DNA from: an uncultured Spirochaetota bacterium | Lineage (GTDB): Bacteria > Spirochaetota > UBA4802 > UBA5550 | Direction of reading: 5' to 3' | DNA: 36,239 nt | Assembly: GCA_937872225.1 (NCBI GenBank) | Contig: CALMRZ010000075.1 | Coordinates: 1-36,239, forward strand | Translations under genes and position numbers: made by a program | Notes under the pieces: model-generated | Seen by the model: only the letters and a program-made list of their open reading frames with translations | Database searches by the model: none | What the model was told of the DNA's origin: nothing | In this document: positions 1 through 8,627 of the stretch, piece by piece | Layout: each line of letters starts with the position of its first letter | Position numbering within the stretch: position 1 is the stretch's first letter

Positions 1-1747
1 GGGGGAAGATGTCCTCCTCCAGGCCGGTGAGGAACACCACCGGGTATTCGAGCCCCTTGGCGTTGTGGACCGTCATCAGGGTCACCATGGCGGCCCTGTT
101 TTCGGGATCCTCCTCGGGGTTTTCCTCGGAGGTATACAGGGAGATGTCCTGTAAAAACTGGTCAAGGGTCGCCTCGGGATAGGCCTGCTCGTAATCGTAG
201 ATGCTGTTCATGAGCTCGCTGATGTTCTCCAGGCGGGAACGGCTTTCCATCGTGTCCTCGTCCTCGAGGCTCTTCACGTAACCGGACAGCTCCAGCACCT
301 GCTCAACGAAGGCGGAGAGCTTTGTACGCGGGATATCCCGGGAAGTTTCCTGGCACTGGACCATCATGGCGCGGAAGTCGATGAGTCCCTTGGGGAGCTT
401 TTCGCCGAGGCGGTTTTCCCTGATGACGTTCCATTCGGATTCGCCGCTCCTCGCCGCGTGATCGCGGATTTTGTCGATGGTCACCCGGCCGATCCCCCGT
501 GACGGGGTGTTGATGATCCGGAGCATGGATACCAGGTCATGGGGGTTGGCGATGAACTTCAGGTAGGCCAGGATGTCCTTGATTTCCTTCCGTTCGTAGA
601 ATTTCATGCCGCCCACGACCCGGTAGGGTATGTTTTCCTTCCTGAGGCGGTCTTCGAACACGCGGGACTGGGCGTTGGTCCGGTAGAAAACGGCGAAGTC
701 GCCGTTGGAGAGGTTTTCCCGGTGCTTCAGCGACATGATGGTGTTCACTACGAACTCGGCCTCGCCGTACTCGTTGTTGGTGCGGCACCAGACCACCGGC
801 TCGCCTTCGCCCTTGTGGGCGTTCAGGTTCTTTTCCTTCCGGTTGACGTTGTTCCTGATCACCGACGAGGCGGCCGTCAGGATCGGCTGGCGCGAGCGGT
901 AGTTCCGGTCAAGGGTTATGACGGCGGCGTTTAGGTAGTCCTTTTCAAAGTTCAGGATGTTGCGGATGTCGGCGCCGCGCCACGAGTAGATCGACTGGTC
1001 GTCGTCGCCGACGACGCAGAGGTTGGTGCTGGCTGAAGCGAGGTATTTCGCTATAAGGTACTGCGCGTAGTTGGTGTCCTGGTACTCGTCTATCATGAAG
1101 TATGACCACTGCCGCTGGAGCCGCTGCAGGGCGTCGGCATCGGAGCGGAGGAGCTGGACGGTCTTGATGAGGAGGTCGTTGAAGTCAAGGGCGTTGTTCT
1201 TCGCCATCAGGCGGTGGTATTCGTCATAGATCTCCTGGAAGTCGTAGAAATGGGTCTTCTGCGTCAGCAGCCCGGGGTCGGTGCCGTCGATCAGCTCCGC
1301 CTTGTCCTTCACCTCCGATATTTTCGATACGATCGATTCGGGGCGTATTTTTTTCGGGTCCAGGCGCATCCGGAGGAGGATCTCCTTTACCAGCGTCGCC
1401 TGGTCCGAGGTGTCATAAATCGAAAACGAGGATGGGATGCCGATGCGCTCTCCGTAGCGCCGCAGGATATACACGGACGCCGCGTGGAAGGTCTTGATGA
1501 AGACGCTGGCGCCCTGGGGGCCTATGAGCCTGATGATGCGGTTCTTCATCTCTTCGGTCGCCTTGTTCGTGAAGGTGACGGCAAAGATGCCCGTCGGGGG
1601 AACGTGCTTTTCCCCCACCAGGTAGGCGATGCGGTGGGTGATCACCCGGGTCTTTCCGGATCCGGCGCCCGCAAGTATGAGGAGGGGGCCGTCGGTGTGC
1701 AGCACCGCTTTTTTCTGGTTTTCGTTGAGGTTTTCGAGAATGGACAT
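1..1747 (-). CDS. pcrA: UvrD/PcrA-type DNA helicase, C-terminus cut by window edge
   Basis: Superfamily 1A 3'-5' DNA helicase that unwinds DNA in repair and replication restart. The reading frame begins with MSILENLNENQKKAVL and runs off the left edge after about 582 residues; family members are about 650-750. Visible motifs are the Q-motif (NENQKKAV), Walker A AGAGSGKT (residues 26-33), Walker B DEYQDTN, motif III VGDDDQSIYSWRGA, motif IV NYRSRQPIL, and the late motif TVHNAKGLEYPVVFLTGLEED, which breaks off close to the edge. The ATG at 1747 has an AAAGGA ribosome site 7-8 bases upstream on the minus strand. It is transcribed away from the response-regulator gene. UvrD, PcrA and Rep cannot be separated without the missing C-terminus, so the symbol is provisional; the family assignment is secure. 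Confidence 0.95.
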   Translation of the reverse strand, partial: MSILENLNENQKKAVLHTDGPLLILAGAGSGKTRVITHRIAYLVGEKHVPPTGIFAVTFTNKATEEMKNRIIRLIGPQGASVFIKTFHAASVYILRRYGERIGIPSSFSIYDTSDQATLVKEILLRMRLDPKKIRPESIVSKISEVKDKAELIDGTDPGLLTQKTHFYDFQEIYDEYHRLMAKNNALDFNDLLIKTVQLLRSDADALQRLQRQWSYFMIDEYQDTNYAQYLIAKYLASASTNLCVVGDDDQSIYSWRGADIRNILNFEKDYLNAAVITLDRNYRSRQPILTAASSVIRNNVNRKEKNLNAHKGEGEPVVWCRTNNEYGEAEFVVNTIMSLKHRENLSNGDFAVFYRTNAQSRVFEDRLRKENIPYRVVGGMKFYERKEIKDILAYLKFIANPHDLVSMLRIINTPSRGIGRVTIDKIRDHAARSGESEWNVIRENRLGEKLPKGLIDFRAMMVQCQETSRDIPRTKLSAFVEQVLELSGYVKSLEDEDTMESRSRLENISELMNSIYDYEQAYPEATLDQFLQDISLYTSEENPEEDPENRAAMVTLMTVHNAKGLEYPVVFLTGLEEDIFP

Positions 1748-2308
1748 GGCGGTTCCTTTATACATACAGCAGATTCTTACCTGGCCGGTATTGTGGCAAG
1801 TAGAAAAAACGGGATGGGATAATTTTTACTCTGCCGCATATTTAATGACTTGTTTCAGCGTGCCCCCGACCCCCGTTCTGAAGATGAGGTTGATGCCAAC
1901 AGTGGGACAGGATGTACCGAATGGGTTGGCCTGAAGGGGGTGTGCGGGAAATAACGGTTCAGTTCGTCGCAGCTCTGAAAATTAAGCATCATGTTTCACA
2001 GAAACAATGTTATCAAGGTATAATATGCTAACGCATTGTAGTGACCGTGGTTTATTTCATGACCTGATTGAGTATGATATGGCATGCCCTTTCCGGGGGA
2101 CAGGGACCAGAAAAAATTGTATAACGATGCCATCCAATGAAGGCGGGAGTTCCTGCGTTGTATACAAACAACCCCGAAATTATTGAAAAAATTATTCTTT
2201 TATTATTTGACAAAGACGGAACACAATTAAAGGTTGTGACCGATGCGGCCCGGCGCGTCCGGGCCCGCTTTCCAGGCATGATTCCCGTGTCAGGGGGACA
2301 ATCGAAAC
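1748..2308. other. 561-bp divergent intergenic region
   Basis: It separates the minus-strand helicase from the plus-strand response regulator, so it should hold both promoters. It is markedly AT-rich around 2110-2225, unlike its neighbours. TTGTATACAA (2158-2167) is a perfect 10-bp palindrome that could be a regulator site. I could not fix a convincing -35/-10 pair for either gene. A 66-codon open frame at 2137-2337 lacks a ribosome site and overlaps the next gene; I do not call it. Confidence 0.4.
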
Positions 2309-3211
2309 GTGGCCGAAAAGATACTGGTGGTCGATGACTCCCGCATCGATACCACAACCATCACCAAACTCCTCGATGATTATTCTGTCCTGAGCGCCTC
2401 CTGCGGCGATGAGATGTGGCACGTCCTCAAGCACGAAGTTCCCTCGATCATCCTCCTGGACGTGGTCATGCCCGGGGAAGACGGTTTCCAGATAGCCAAG
2501 AAACTATCCCATATAGAGAAGTTCGCCGATATCCCCATTATTTTCATAACCTCCAAGGACACCGGCAGGGATGTTGAAAAGGGGTTCGACTCCGGCGGCG
2601 TCGATTACATTAAAAAGCCCTATAACGAGATTGAACTGCGCGCCCGCATCCGTTCCGCGTTGTTGAAAAAAAAACGGGAGCTGGATCTGCGCGCCAAGAC
2701 CATCACCGATCCCCTGACCGGGGTCCATAACCGGCGCTATTTCTTCGAATACCTCGACAAGATCGTTGAGCACGGACGGAGAAACTCGAACAAAAACTTT
2801 TCCATAGCCCTGATCGACATCGATCACTTCAAGAATATCAATGACACGAAGGGGCACCAGGCCGGCGATTTCGTCCTCAGGCAGCTCGCGGAATTCCTAA
2901 GAAAAAGCATACGCCCCTACGACCTGGTGGCCCGGTACGGCGGCGAGGAATTCATTATTCTCTTCAAAGACTGTTCCCGGAAGGATTCCCTTGAAATTCT
3001 GCAGCGGATCAAGGATGCCGTTGACCGTGAACGGTACCGGTTCCAGGACGATCCGATCCATGTCACCTTCAGCGGCGGCATAGCCGACAACAGGGAACTG
3101 GAGAAGGAGACCGCCTCAGCGGAAAGCCTGGTTAAAATCGCCGATGAACGCCTGTACCGGGCAAAGGAGGGGGGCCGCAACAGGATAGTGATTGAAACCG
3201 CCACTAAGTAG
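2309..3211 (+). CDS. Response regulator with GGDEF diguanylate cyclase domain
   Basis: Predicted to make cyclic di-GMP from two GTP when its receiver domain is phosphorylated (PleD/WspR-like design). Residues 1-120 are a receiver domain with acidic pair D9-D10, phospho-acceptor D51 in LLDVVMPGEDG, and the K103-P104 pair. Residues 135-295 are a GGDEF domain with DPLTGVHNRRYF, DIDHFKNIND and the active-site loop GGEEF at 211-215. RPYD at 202-205 lies five residues before GGEEF, the spacing of the product-inhibition I-site, so feedback by c-di-GMP is likely. The start is GTG at 2309, preceded by an AGGGGG ribosome site at 2292-2297. No kinase gene is adjacent, so the phosphodonor is unknown. The gene lies upstream of rimP but is separated from it by a repeat and a hairpin, so it is probably a separate transcript. 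Confidence 0.93.
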   Translation: MAEKILVVDDSRIDTTTITKLLDDYSVLSASCGDEMWHVLKHEVPSIILLDVVMPGEDGFQIAKKLSHIEKFADIPIIFITSKDTGRDVEKGFDSGGVDYIKKPYNEIELRARIRSALLKKKRELDLRAKTITDPLTGVHNRRYFFEYLDKIVEHGRRNSNKNFSIALIDIDHFKNINDTKGHQAGDFVLRQLAEFLRKSIRPYDLVARYGGEEFIILFKDCSRKDSLEILQRIKDAVDRERYRFQDDPIHVTFSGGIADNRELEKETASAESLVKIADERLYRAKEGGRNRIVIETATK

Positions 3212-3310
3212 CCGCTTTTTTCCCTGAAGTAATTGCTGGTCAATTTGGCTCACAGCCCGAAGGTCATCGCGAGCGCAGCGGAGCGATTCAGGAAATCAAT
3301 TGTCCAATAC

Positions 3311-3394
3311 TGTCATTTCGAACCCGAAGGGTGAGAAATCTTTTCCCGTTTTCAAATACGAGATTTCTCCTCGCTGCCGCTCGTCGAAATGACA
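3311..3394. repeat. Nested inverted repeat, REP/MITE-like
   Basis: Terminal arms TGTCATTTCGA (3311-3321) and TCGAAATGACA (3384-3394) are perfect 11-bp inverted repeats. Inner arms GAGAAATCT (3333-3341) and AGATTTCTC (3361-3369) are perfect 9-bp inverted repeats. The arms also contain related CGAA/CGCTCGTCGA tracts. A second repeat-like segment with GTCATCGCGAGCGCAGCGG lies just before it at about 3263-3281. The layout resembles short intergenic palindromic elements that occur in many copies per genome. Copy number cannot be judged from this window. Confidence 0.75.
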
Positions 3395-3516
3395 ATACGC
3401 GGATTAGTCTGCGGAAAGTATAAACCCGCAGCGGTAAAAAAAGCTTGCAATCTATATGCCCATGGTTGATAGTGGTTCAGTTAAGACGATGGTGTGTGTA
3501 TTGACGAGCGATTGAC

Positions 3517-3543
3517 AGGAGAGTGGGCCACCCACTCTCTTTT
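3517..3543 (+). terminator. Terminator-like hairpin in the rimP leader
   Basis: GAGAGTGGG (3519-3527 region) and CCCACTCTC form a perfect stem of about 9-10 bp closed by a CCA loop and followed by TTTT. This has the form of an intrinsic terminator or attenuator. It lies 8 bases before the first in-frame ATG used here for rimP. Hairpins of this type with a GTGGG/CCCAC core occur in rimP leaders of other bacteria, so attenuation of the operon is likely. It also argues against translation starting upstream at 3494. Confidence 0.65.
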
Positions 3544-3550
3544 ACTATGG

Positions 3551-4000
3551 ATGCAAGACGTGCATATTAAAGAGAGAATGTTGGAGCTTATCGAGGATAC
3601 CGCCGGCAAGCTCGGCTACCTGATTTATGAATCTTCTATCCTTTATAAAGGAGAGAATTCCCAGATTCACGTGAAAATTGACAGCCCAGCCGGCATTTCA
3701 CACCTCGATTGCGAGAAATTTTCGCGGGAGCTGTCAGCCAGGCTTGATGCCGAGGACGCCCTGCCGAACTACTCCCTTGAAGTGTCATCGCCGGGCCTTA
3801 ACCGGCTGCTTCGCAACAGCTCCGAATTCAGGCGGTTTCCCGGCGCCCCGGTGAAGGTCGTCTACGAAGAGGGCGGGAGCCGCAGGGTCGTCAAGGGAAC
3901 CATCGGCGAAATGACCGACACGACCGTTACGGTTTCTTGCGAAAAGGGCGATGTGGCCGTCCCCTTTGACGCAATTATCAGCGCTAATCTTGATTATTAA
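3551..4000 (+). CDS. rimP: Ribosome maturation factor RimP
   Basis: RimP assists 30S subunit assembly. The protein shows the N-terminal alpha/beta domain followed by the diagnostic LEVSSPGLNRLL and then a small C-terminal barrel (GAPVKVVYEEG ... VVKGTIGEM). Length is 149 residues, normal for the family. It is the first gene of the translation cluster and ends 15 bases before nusA. The start is uncertain. ATG 3551 gives about 20 residues before LGY, as in E. coli RimP, but has no clear ribosome site. ATG 3578 follows an AAGAGAG-like tract that sits very close. The longer frame from 3494 runs through the leader hairpin and is unlikely. Confidence 0.88.
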   Translation: MQDVHIKERMLELIEDTAGKLGYLIYESSILYKGENSQIHVKIDSPAGISHLDCEKFSRELSARLDAEDALPNYSLEVSSPGLNRLLRNSSEFRRFPGAPVKVVYEEGGSRRVVKGTIGEMTDTTVTVSCEKGDVAVPFDAIISANLDY

Positions 4001-4015
4001 AAAGGTGCAGGAGCC

Positions 4016-5419
4016 ATGAGCAAGAATTTTTTTGAGGCATTACACGAAATAGCGACCGACAAGGGTATCCCCCGGGAATATATCGAACAGATCGTCGAAT
4101 CTGCGATGCTGTCCGCGTTCAAGAAGCAGTACGGCATGATCGACAACGTGAAGGTCGTCTTCGACCGGGACAAGAACAGCGTGAAGGTCGTTTCCAAGAA
4201 GATGGTCGTCAAGACACCGCGGAACAGGGCGGAGGAGATATCCTTCAGCGAGGCGGTCAAGATCGCGCCGAACGCCCAGCTGGGAGACGACGTGGAAGTC
4301 GAGGAGGACCCCCTCGAGTCCTTCGGACGGATCGCGGCGCAGACGGCGAAGCAGGTCATCATCCAGAAGATCAAGGAAGCGGAAAAGAACATCATATACG
4401 GCGAATTCGTCGACAAGGAGGGAGAGCTCATCAACGGCTTCCTCCAGCGCAAGACCAAGGACGCCATCTACATCGACCTGGGCCGCACCGAGGGCATACT
4501 CCCTGCGCGGGAGCAGAACCCCCTCGAGCACTACAAGGTCGGCGACCGGGTCAAGGCCCTAATCCTTGCCGTGCAGAAAAATTCCAAGGGGCCCAGCATC
4601 ATCCTTTCCAGGACGCACCCCACCTTCATCGAGAAGCTCTTTGAGATGGAGATCCCCGAGATATATGACGGCGTCGTCCGGATCGTGAAGGTGGTCCGGG
4701 AGCCGGGCATGCGCACCAAGGTTGCGGTCACCAGCGAGCGCGACGACGTGGATTCCGTCGGCGCCTGCGTCGGCATGAAGGGAATCCGCATCCAGTCGAT
4801 CGTACGGGAACTGGAGGGTGAGAAGATCGATGTCGTCGAGTGGTTCGAGGACCGGAAGATCATGGCGGCCAACGCCCTGACCCCGGCGAAGGTCCACGAG
4901 ATCGTCGAGAAGTCCGACGGCGGCGTCATAGCCGTGGTCGACAATGACCAGAAGCACCTGGCGCTGGGCAAGGCGGGGCACAACGTCCGCCTGGCGTCGA
5001 AGCTCTGCGGCTTTGAGATCGACATCAAGACCGAAGACCAGTACCGCGATTTCCTCTCCTCGAGCGAATCCCGGGCCATCGTGGAGCAGCTCTTCTCGAA
5101 GGTCAACGAGGACGAGACGCCCCTTTCCGAGCTGCCCGGCCTTGAAATGCGCACCATCAAGCTCCTGGAAAACGGCGGAGTCTTCTCCGTAGAGGACCTC
5201 GTCGAGAAATCGCTTGAAGAGCTCATGGCAATAGACGGCATCGGCGAAAAAACCGCAAAGAAAATACTTGAGATTATCGCGGAAAGCGTTGATTTTGACG
5301 AATCAGAGGAAGAATCGGGGGAGGAAGCGGGCACAGAAGAAAGTTCTGAAGAAGGCACAGAGACATCCGGGAAAAAAGAGGAGACCGAAGAGCAGGAGAA
5401 ACCGAAACAGGACGAATAA
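4016..5419 (+). CDS. nusA: Transcription elongation/termination factor NusA
   Basis: NusA binds RNA polymerase and nascent RNA and modulates pausing, termination and antitermination. The 467-residue protein has the N-terminal polymerase-binding domain (about 1-125), an S1 domain (about 130-200, with KTKDAIYIDLGRTEGILP), and two KH domains (about 215-350, with VGACVGMKGIRIQSI and HLALGKAGHNVRLASKL). The C-terminal part carries a helix-hairpin-helix unit (LMAIDGIGEKTAKKILEII) and then a very acidic Glu-rich tail of about 40 residues. A ribosome site (AGGAG) precedes the ATG. It follows rimP closely and precedes infB by 95 bases. The ylxR and L7Ae-like genes often found between nusA and infB are absent. 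Confidence 0.97.
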   Translation: MSKNFFEALHEIATDKGIPREYIEQIVESAMLSAFKKQYGMIDNVKVVFDRDKNSVKVVSKKMVVKTPRNRAEEISFSEAVKIAPNAQLGDDVEVEEDPLESFGRIAAQTAKQVIIQKIKEAEKNIIYGEFVDKEGELINGFLQRKTKDAIYIDLGRTEGILPAREQNPLEHYKVGDRVKALILAVQKNSKGPSIILSRTHPTFIEKLFEMEIPEIYDGVVRIVKVVREPGMRTKVAVTSERDDVDSVGACVGMKGIRIQSIVRELEGEKIDVVEWFEDRKIMAANALTPAKVHEIVEKSDGGVIAVVDNDQKHLALGKAGHNVRLASKLCGFEIDIKTEDQYRDFLSSSESRAIVEQLFSKVNEDETPLSELPGLEMRTIKLLENGGVFSVEDLVEKSLEELMAIDGIGEKTAKKILEIIAESVDFDESEEESGEEAGTEESSEEGTETSGKKEETEEQEKPKQDE

Positions 5420-5514
5420 GTTCCTGGACGGGACCGCTCGGGTTTTTCGCGCGAGAGCGCCCCTGGGGATTCAGTTCCCCTGAATTATTTAATCCAAGGA
5501 AGAAAGACTGATAC

Positions 5515-7929
5515 ATGAAAGCCATTGAAATAGCCAGAAGAAATCATATCTCGATGGAAGATATGATGGAAGTGTGCCGGGAACTGGAAATCGCGTGCGA
5601 GACCGAGGAATCTGATCTTCAGGAAAAAAATATATTTCTCATAGAGAAAAAAATCGAGGCCATCAAGAAGAGAAAGGCGCAGCAGATCGAGGAAAGCAAG
5701 AAGGGCAAAAAGATAAAGCTGAAGCGGAAGGTGCAGGTCCCGAAGGAAGGGAAGGAAGCCGAAGCCGTTGAAGAGCCGGAGAAGAAGGAAGAGCCCAAAA
5801 AACCGGAGCGTGAAACCGCCCGTCCGGCGGCGGAACGGCGCGGACCCGGCACCGGCGCCCGTCCCCAGGGCCAGCGCGGCACCGGCGCCCGCCCGCAGGT
5901 CGGTGACCGTCCCCCGAGAAGGGAAGGTGGCCCGGGAGGACCCGGCCGTCCTCCCCGGAGGGAAGGCGGACCCGGGCGGCCGGGCCAGACCGGGACGGGA
6001 GCGGTACCGGCCGCCGGCGAGAAGCCGGCTGCCGCGATAGGCGAAAGCAAGGACAAGAAGCGGAAGAAGACCAAGGAAAAAGAAAAAGACAAAAGAAAAT
6101 ATAAGAAAGAGCAGGAAGAAAAGGAGATCATCCTCCGGAAGAAGACCGCCGAAGAGCGCCGGCGCGAGGCGCAGGCGCCCGGGGAGATCCATATAACGGA
6201 AAACATATCCGTCGGCGAGCTGGCCAAGAAGCTGAATATCAAGGCGGCTGACGTTATCGCCAAGCTGATGCACCTGGGGGTCATGGCGACCATCAACCAG
6301 GTCATCGACGCCGAAACAGCCGAGATCCTCGCCTCCGAGTACGGCACCAACGTGAAGGTGGTGTCCCTCTACGACGAAACGGTCATCAAGCACGTTGAGG
6401 AGGACCGTCCGGAAGACAACCTGACCCGGCCACCGGTGGTGACGGTCATGGGCCATGTCGACCATGGAAAGACCAAGCTCCTGGACGCCATCAGACAGAC
6501 CAACATCATCGACCAGGAGTTCGGCGGCATCACCCAGCACATCGGCGCCTACAGCGTCAAGATCGGCGACAAGAGGATAACGTTCCTGGATACGCCGGGC
6601 CACGAGGCCTTCACCACCATGCGGGCCCGCGGCGCCAGGGTGACGGACATCGTCGTCCTGGTCGTGGCCGCCAATGACGGCGTCATGCCCCAGACCATTG
6701 AGGCCATCAACCACGCGAAGGACGCCAACGTTCCCATCATCGTGGCGATCAATAAAGTCGACCTCCCCGAGGCCAACCCCGAAAAGGTGAAGCACGAGCT
6801 CGCGAAGTACGACCTGGTACAGGAGTCCTGGGGCGGCCACACCCTCTTCGCCGAGATCAGCGCCAAGTTCGCCAAGAACATCGACGCCCTCCTTGAGCTG
6901 ATCCTCATCCAGGCGGAAATGCTGGAGCTGAAGGCGAACCCGAAGCTCCTCGCCAGGGGCACGGTCATAGAATCGAAGCTCGACATGGGCCGCGGCGCCG
7001 TGTCGACGGTCCTCATACAGAACGGGACGCTCCACGTGGGCGATCCCTTCGTCATCGGCGTGTTCTCCGGCAAGGTGCGCGCCATGTTCGACGACCTCGG
7101 CAAGCCCATCGAGGTGGCGGGCCCCGCGACGCCGGTGGAGGTCCTGGGCATATCGGGCGTGCCGTCGGCCGGCGACCCCTTCGAGGGGGTCGAGTCGGAC
7201 AAGACCGCCAAGCAGATATCGCAGAAACGCCTCGAGTACAAGCGGGCCGAGTCGGCCAAGAAGGTCAAGAAGGTCACCCTCGAGTCCCTGAACGAGATGA
7301 TCCGCGAGGGCGAGGTGCAGGAGCTCAGGATCATCGTCAAGGCCGACGTCGACGGCTCCTGCCAGGCGCTGAAGGAATCGCTGGAGAAGCTTTCCATCGG
7401 CGAGGTGCGGGTCAAGGTGATCCACACCGGCACCGGCGGCATCAATGAGTCGGACGTCATGCTGGCGTCGGCGTCAAACGCCGTCATCATCGGCTACCAC
7501 GTGCGGCCCACCGGCAAGGTGTCGGAAATCGCAGAGCGCGAGAACGTGTCGATCAAGTTCTTCAATGTCATATTCGAAGTCACCGACTCCATCAAGGCCG
7601 CCATGGAGGGCATGCTCTCACCGGAGATCAGGGAAGAGATTACCGGTTCCGGGGACGTGAAACAGGTCTTCAGAATTTCCAAGGTGGGGACCATCGCCGG
7701 GGCGATGCTCAACGCCGGCAAGATCGAGCGGAGCTGCAAGGTGCGCCTTGTCCGGGACGGCGTGGTCGTCTTCGACGGCGCCCTCAAGTCCCTCAAGAGG
7801 TTTAAGGACGACGTGTCCGAGGTTGCCGCCGGCCAGGAGTTCGGCTTCAGCCTGGACAACTACAACGACCTGAAGGAAGGAGACAGCTTCGAGGCCTACA
7901 GGCTGGTCGAGATAGCCAAGACGATATAA
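5515..7929 (+). CDS. infB: Translation initiation factor IF-2
   Basis: GTPase that places initiator fMet-tRNA on the 30S subunit and promotes subunit joining. The 804-residue protein begins with a short helical N-domain ([20 protein letters not shown]). Next is a charged linker of about 200 residues with an Arg/Gly/Pro-rich stretch (about residues 100-165) and a Lys/Glu-rich stretch. A second IF2-N domain follows ([20 protein letters not shown]). The G domain shows G1 GHVDHGKT (313-320), G3 DTPGH (359-363) and G4 NKVD (413-416). The C-terminal domains II-IV include the fMet-tRNA binding region near the end. The ATG follows AAGGAAG. After the stop there is a 250-bp gap with a repeat before rbfA, unusual for this operon. 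Confidence 0.98.
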   Translation: MKAIEIARRNHISMEDMMEVCRELEIACETEESDLQEKNIFLIEKKIEAIKKRKAQQIEESKKGKKIKLKRKVQVPKEGKEAEAVEEPEKKEEPKKPERETARPAAERRGPGTGARPQGQRGTGARPQVGDRPPRREGGPGGPGRPPRREGGPGRPGQTGTGAVPAAGEKPAAAIGESKDKKRKKTKEKEKDKRKYKKEQEEKEIILRKKTAEERRREAQAPGEIHITENISVGELAKKLNIKAADVIAKLMHLGVMATINQVIDAETAEILASEYGTNVKVVSLYDETVIKHVEEDRPEDNLTRPPVVTVMGHVDHGKTKLLDAIRQTNIIDQEFGGITQHIGAYSVKIGDKRITFLDTPGHEAFTTMRARGARVTDIVVLVVAANDGVMPQTIEAINHAKDANVPIIVAINKVDLPEANPEKVKHELAKYDLVQESWGGHTLFAEISAKFAKNIDALLELILIQAEMLELKANPKLLARGTVIESKLDMGRGAVSTVLIQNGTLHVGDPFVIGVFSGKVRAMFDDLGKPIEVAGPATPVEVLGISGVPSAGDPFEGVESDKTAKQISQKRLEYKRAESAKKVKKVTLESLNEMIREGEVQELRIIVKADVDGSCQALKESLEKLSIGEVRVKVIHTGTGGINESDVMLASASNAVIIGYHVRPTGKVSEIAERENVSIKFFNVIFEVTDSIKAAMEGMLSPEIREEITGSGDVKQVFRISKVGTIAGAMLNAGKIERSCKVRLVRDGVVVFDGALKSLKRFKDDVSEVAAGQEFGFSLDNYNDLKEGDSFEAYRLVEIAKTI

Positions 7930-8015
7930 CGGGAATGGCCCCATACAAAAAAATATTAAACTGGAAATAGATGTTCCCACAAACAATTTGTTGCAAAGAC
8001 AGGTAAATCCTAAAG

Positions 8016-8157
8016 ACCCTCACTCCCCAGCCACCCCTCCGATGAATACATTGTATGTAATAAAGGCGAGGGGGTAAAGAATAAGGCCATTACCGCTGAA
8101 GCCTTCTCCTTATATCCAAGATTAATGGGAGAGGGCGTGCAGAGCGCGGGTGAGGGT
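8016..8157. repeat. Inverted-repeat element between infB and rbfA
   Basis: ACCCTCAC (8016-8023) is the exact inverse of GTGAGGGT (8150-8157). Inside are further complementary tracts: ACCCCTCC against CGAGGGGG, and CTTCTCC against GGGAGAGGG. The arrangement resembles common intergenic palindromes of the CCCTCACCC...GGGTGAGGG type. It sits in an operon where infB and rbfA are normally close. Two GTG codons that could extend rbfA lie inside its right arm, which supports the internal ATG start of rbfA. Confidence 0.6.
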
Positions 8158-8179
8158 GATAATTAAAAGACACACAACC

Positions 8180-8587
8180 ATGGGCTACAGAAGAGAAAAA
8201 CTTGAAGAGCAGATAAAGAGGATCGTATCGGAGCTCCTGGTGCGGGGGGAGATCAAGGATCCCCGCATCGGCTTCGCCACCGTGACGGGGGTGGATCTCG
8301 CCAAGGATTATTCCGCGGCGAAGATCGGCATTTCTGTCCTGGGCGATCCCCGTGACATCAGAAAAACGCTGGAGGGTCTCAAGTCGGCGACCCCCTATAT
8401 CCAGCACCGGGTCGGCAAGAGCCTCGGCATCAGGGTCACTCCGAAGTTATCCTTTTTTCTCGATTCGTCCCTCGTGGAGGGGGTGAACATGGTGGACCTT
8501 CTCAACAAGCTCGAGGAGAAAGAGAAAAAGGACCACGATCAGCGTGAAAGCGGCGGGGAGCAGGACGGTGGATCTGGCGGCGAGTAA
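8180..8587 (+). CDS. rbfA: 30S ribosome-binding factor RbfA
   Basis: RbfA helps mature the 5' end of 16S rRNA in the 30S subunit. The start is taken at ATG 8180, giving MGYRREKLEEQIKRIVSELL, the standard family N-terminus; GTG codons at 8150 and 8156 lie in a repeat. The KH-like core shows IKDPRIGFATVTGVDLAKDY and AKIGISVLG, then LRHRxGK-like IQHRVGKSLGIRVTPKLSF. Length is 135 residues, ending in a Glu/Asp/Gly-rich tail. The ribosome site is weak. The stop is 40 bases before the truB start. Confidence 0.94.
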   Translation: MGYRREKLEEQIKRIVSELLVRGEIKDPRIGFATVTGVDLAKDYSAAKIGISVLGDPRDIRKTLEGLKSATPYIQHRVGKSLGIRVTPKLSFFLDSSLVEGVNMVDLLNKLEEKEKKDHDQRESGGEQDGGSGGE

Positions 8588-8627
8588 CCGGGAACAGACC
8601 GGATCCGGCGGCTTCGGCGGGGTGGAC

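Noticed and set aside
2137-2337. 66-codon open frame before the response regulator
   Set aside because: It has no ribosome site, overlaps the next gene by 29 bases and shows no known motif. Its composition changes midway. Possible, but not supported.
3494-3550. N-terminal extension of rimP
   Set aside because: It would translate through a perfect terminator-like hairpin and adds residues that the family does not have.
5485-7425. Long open frame on the minus strand opposite infB
   Set aside because: Shadow of a GC-rich gene: His/Asp/Leu/Arg-rich without domains. IF-2 on the other strand is certain.
8544-8627. Earlier GTG start of truB inside rbfA
   Set aside because: The extra 28 residues are low-complexity and not family-like. 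The ATG at 8628 has a G-rich ribosome site.
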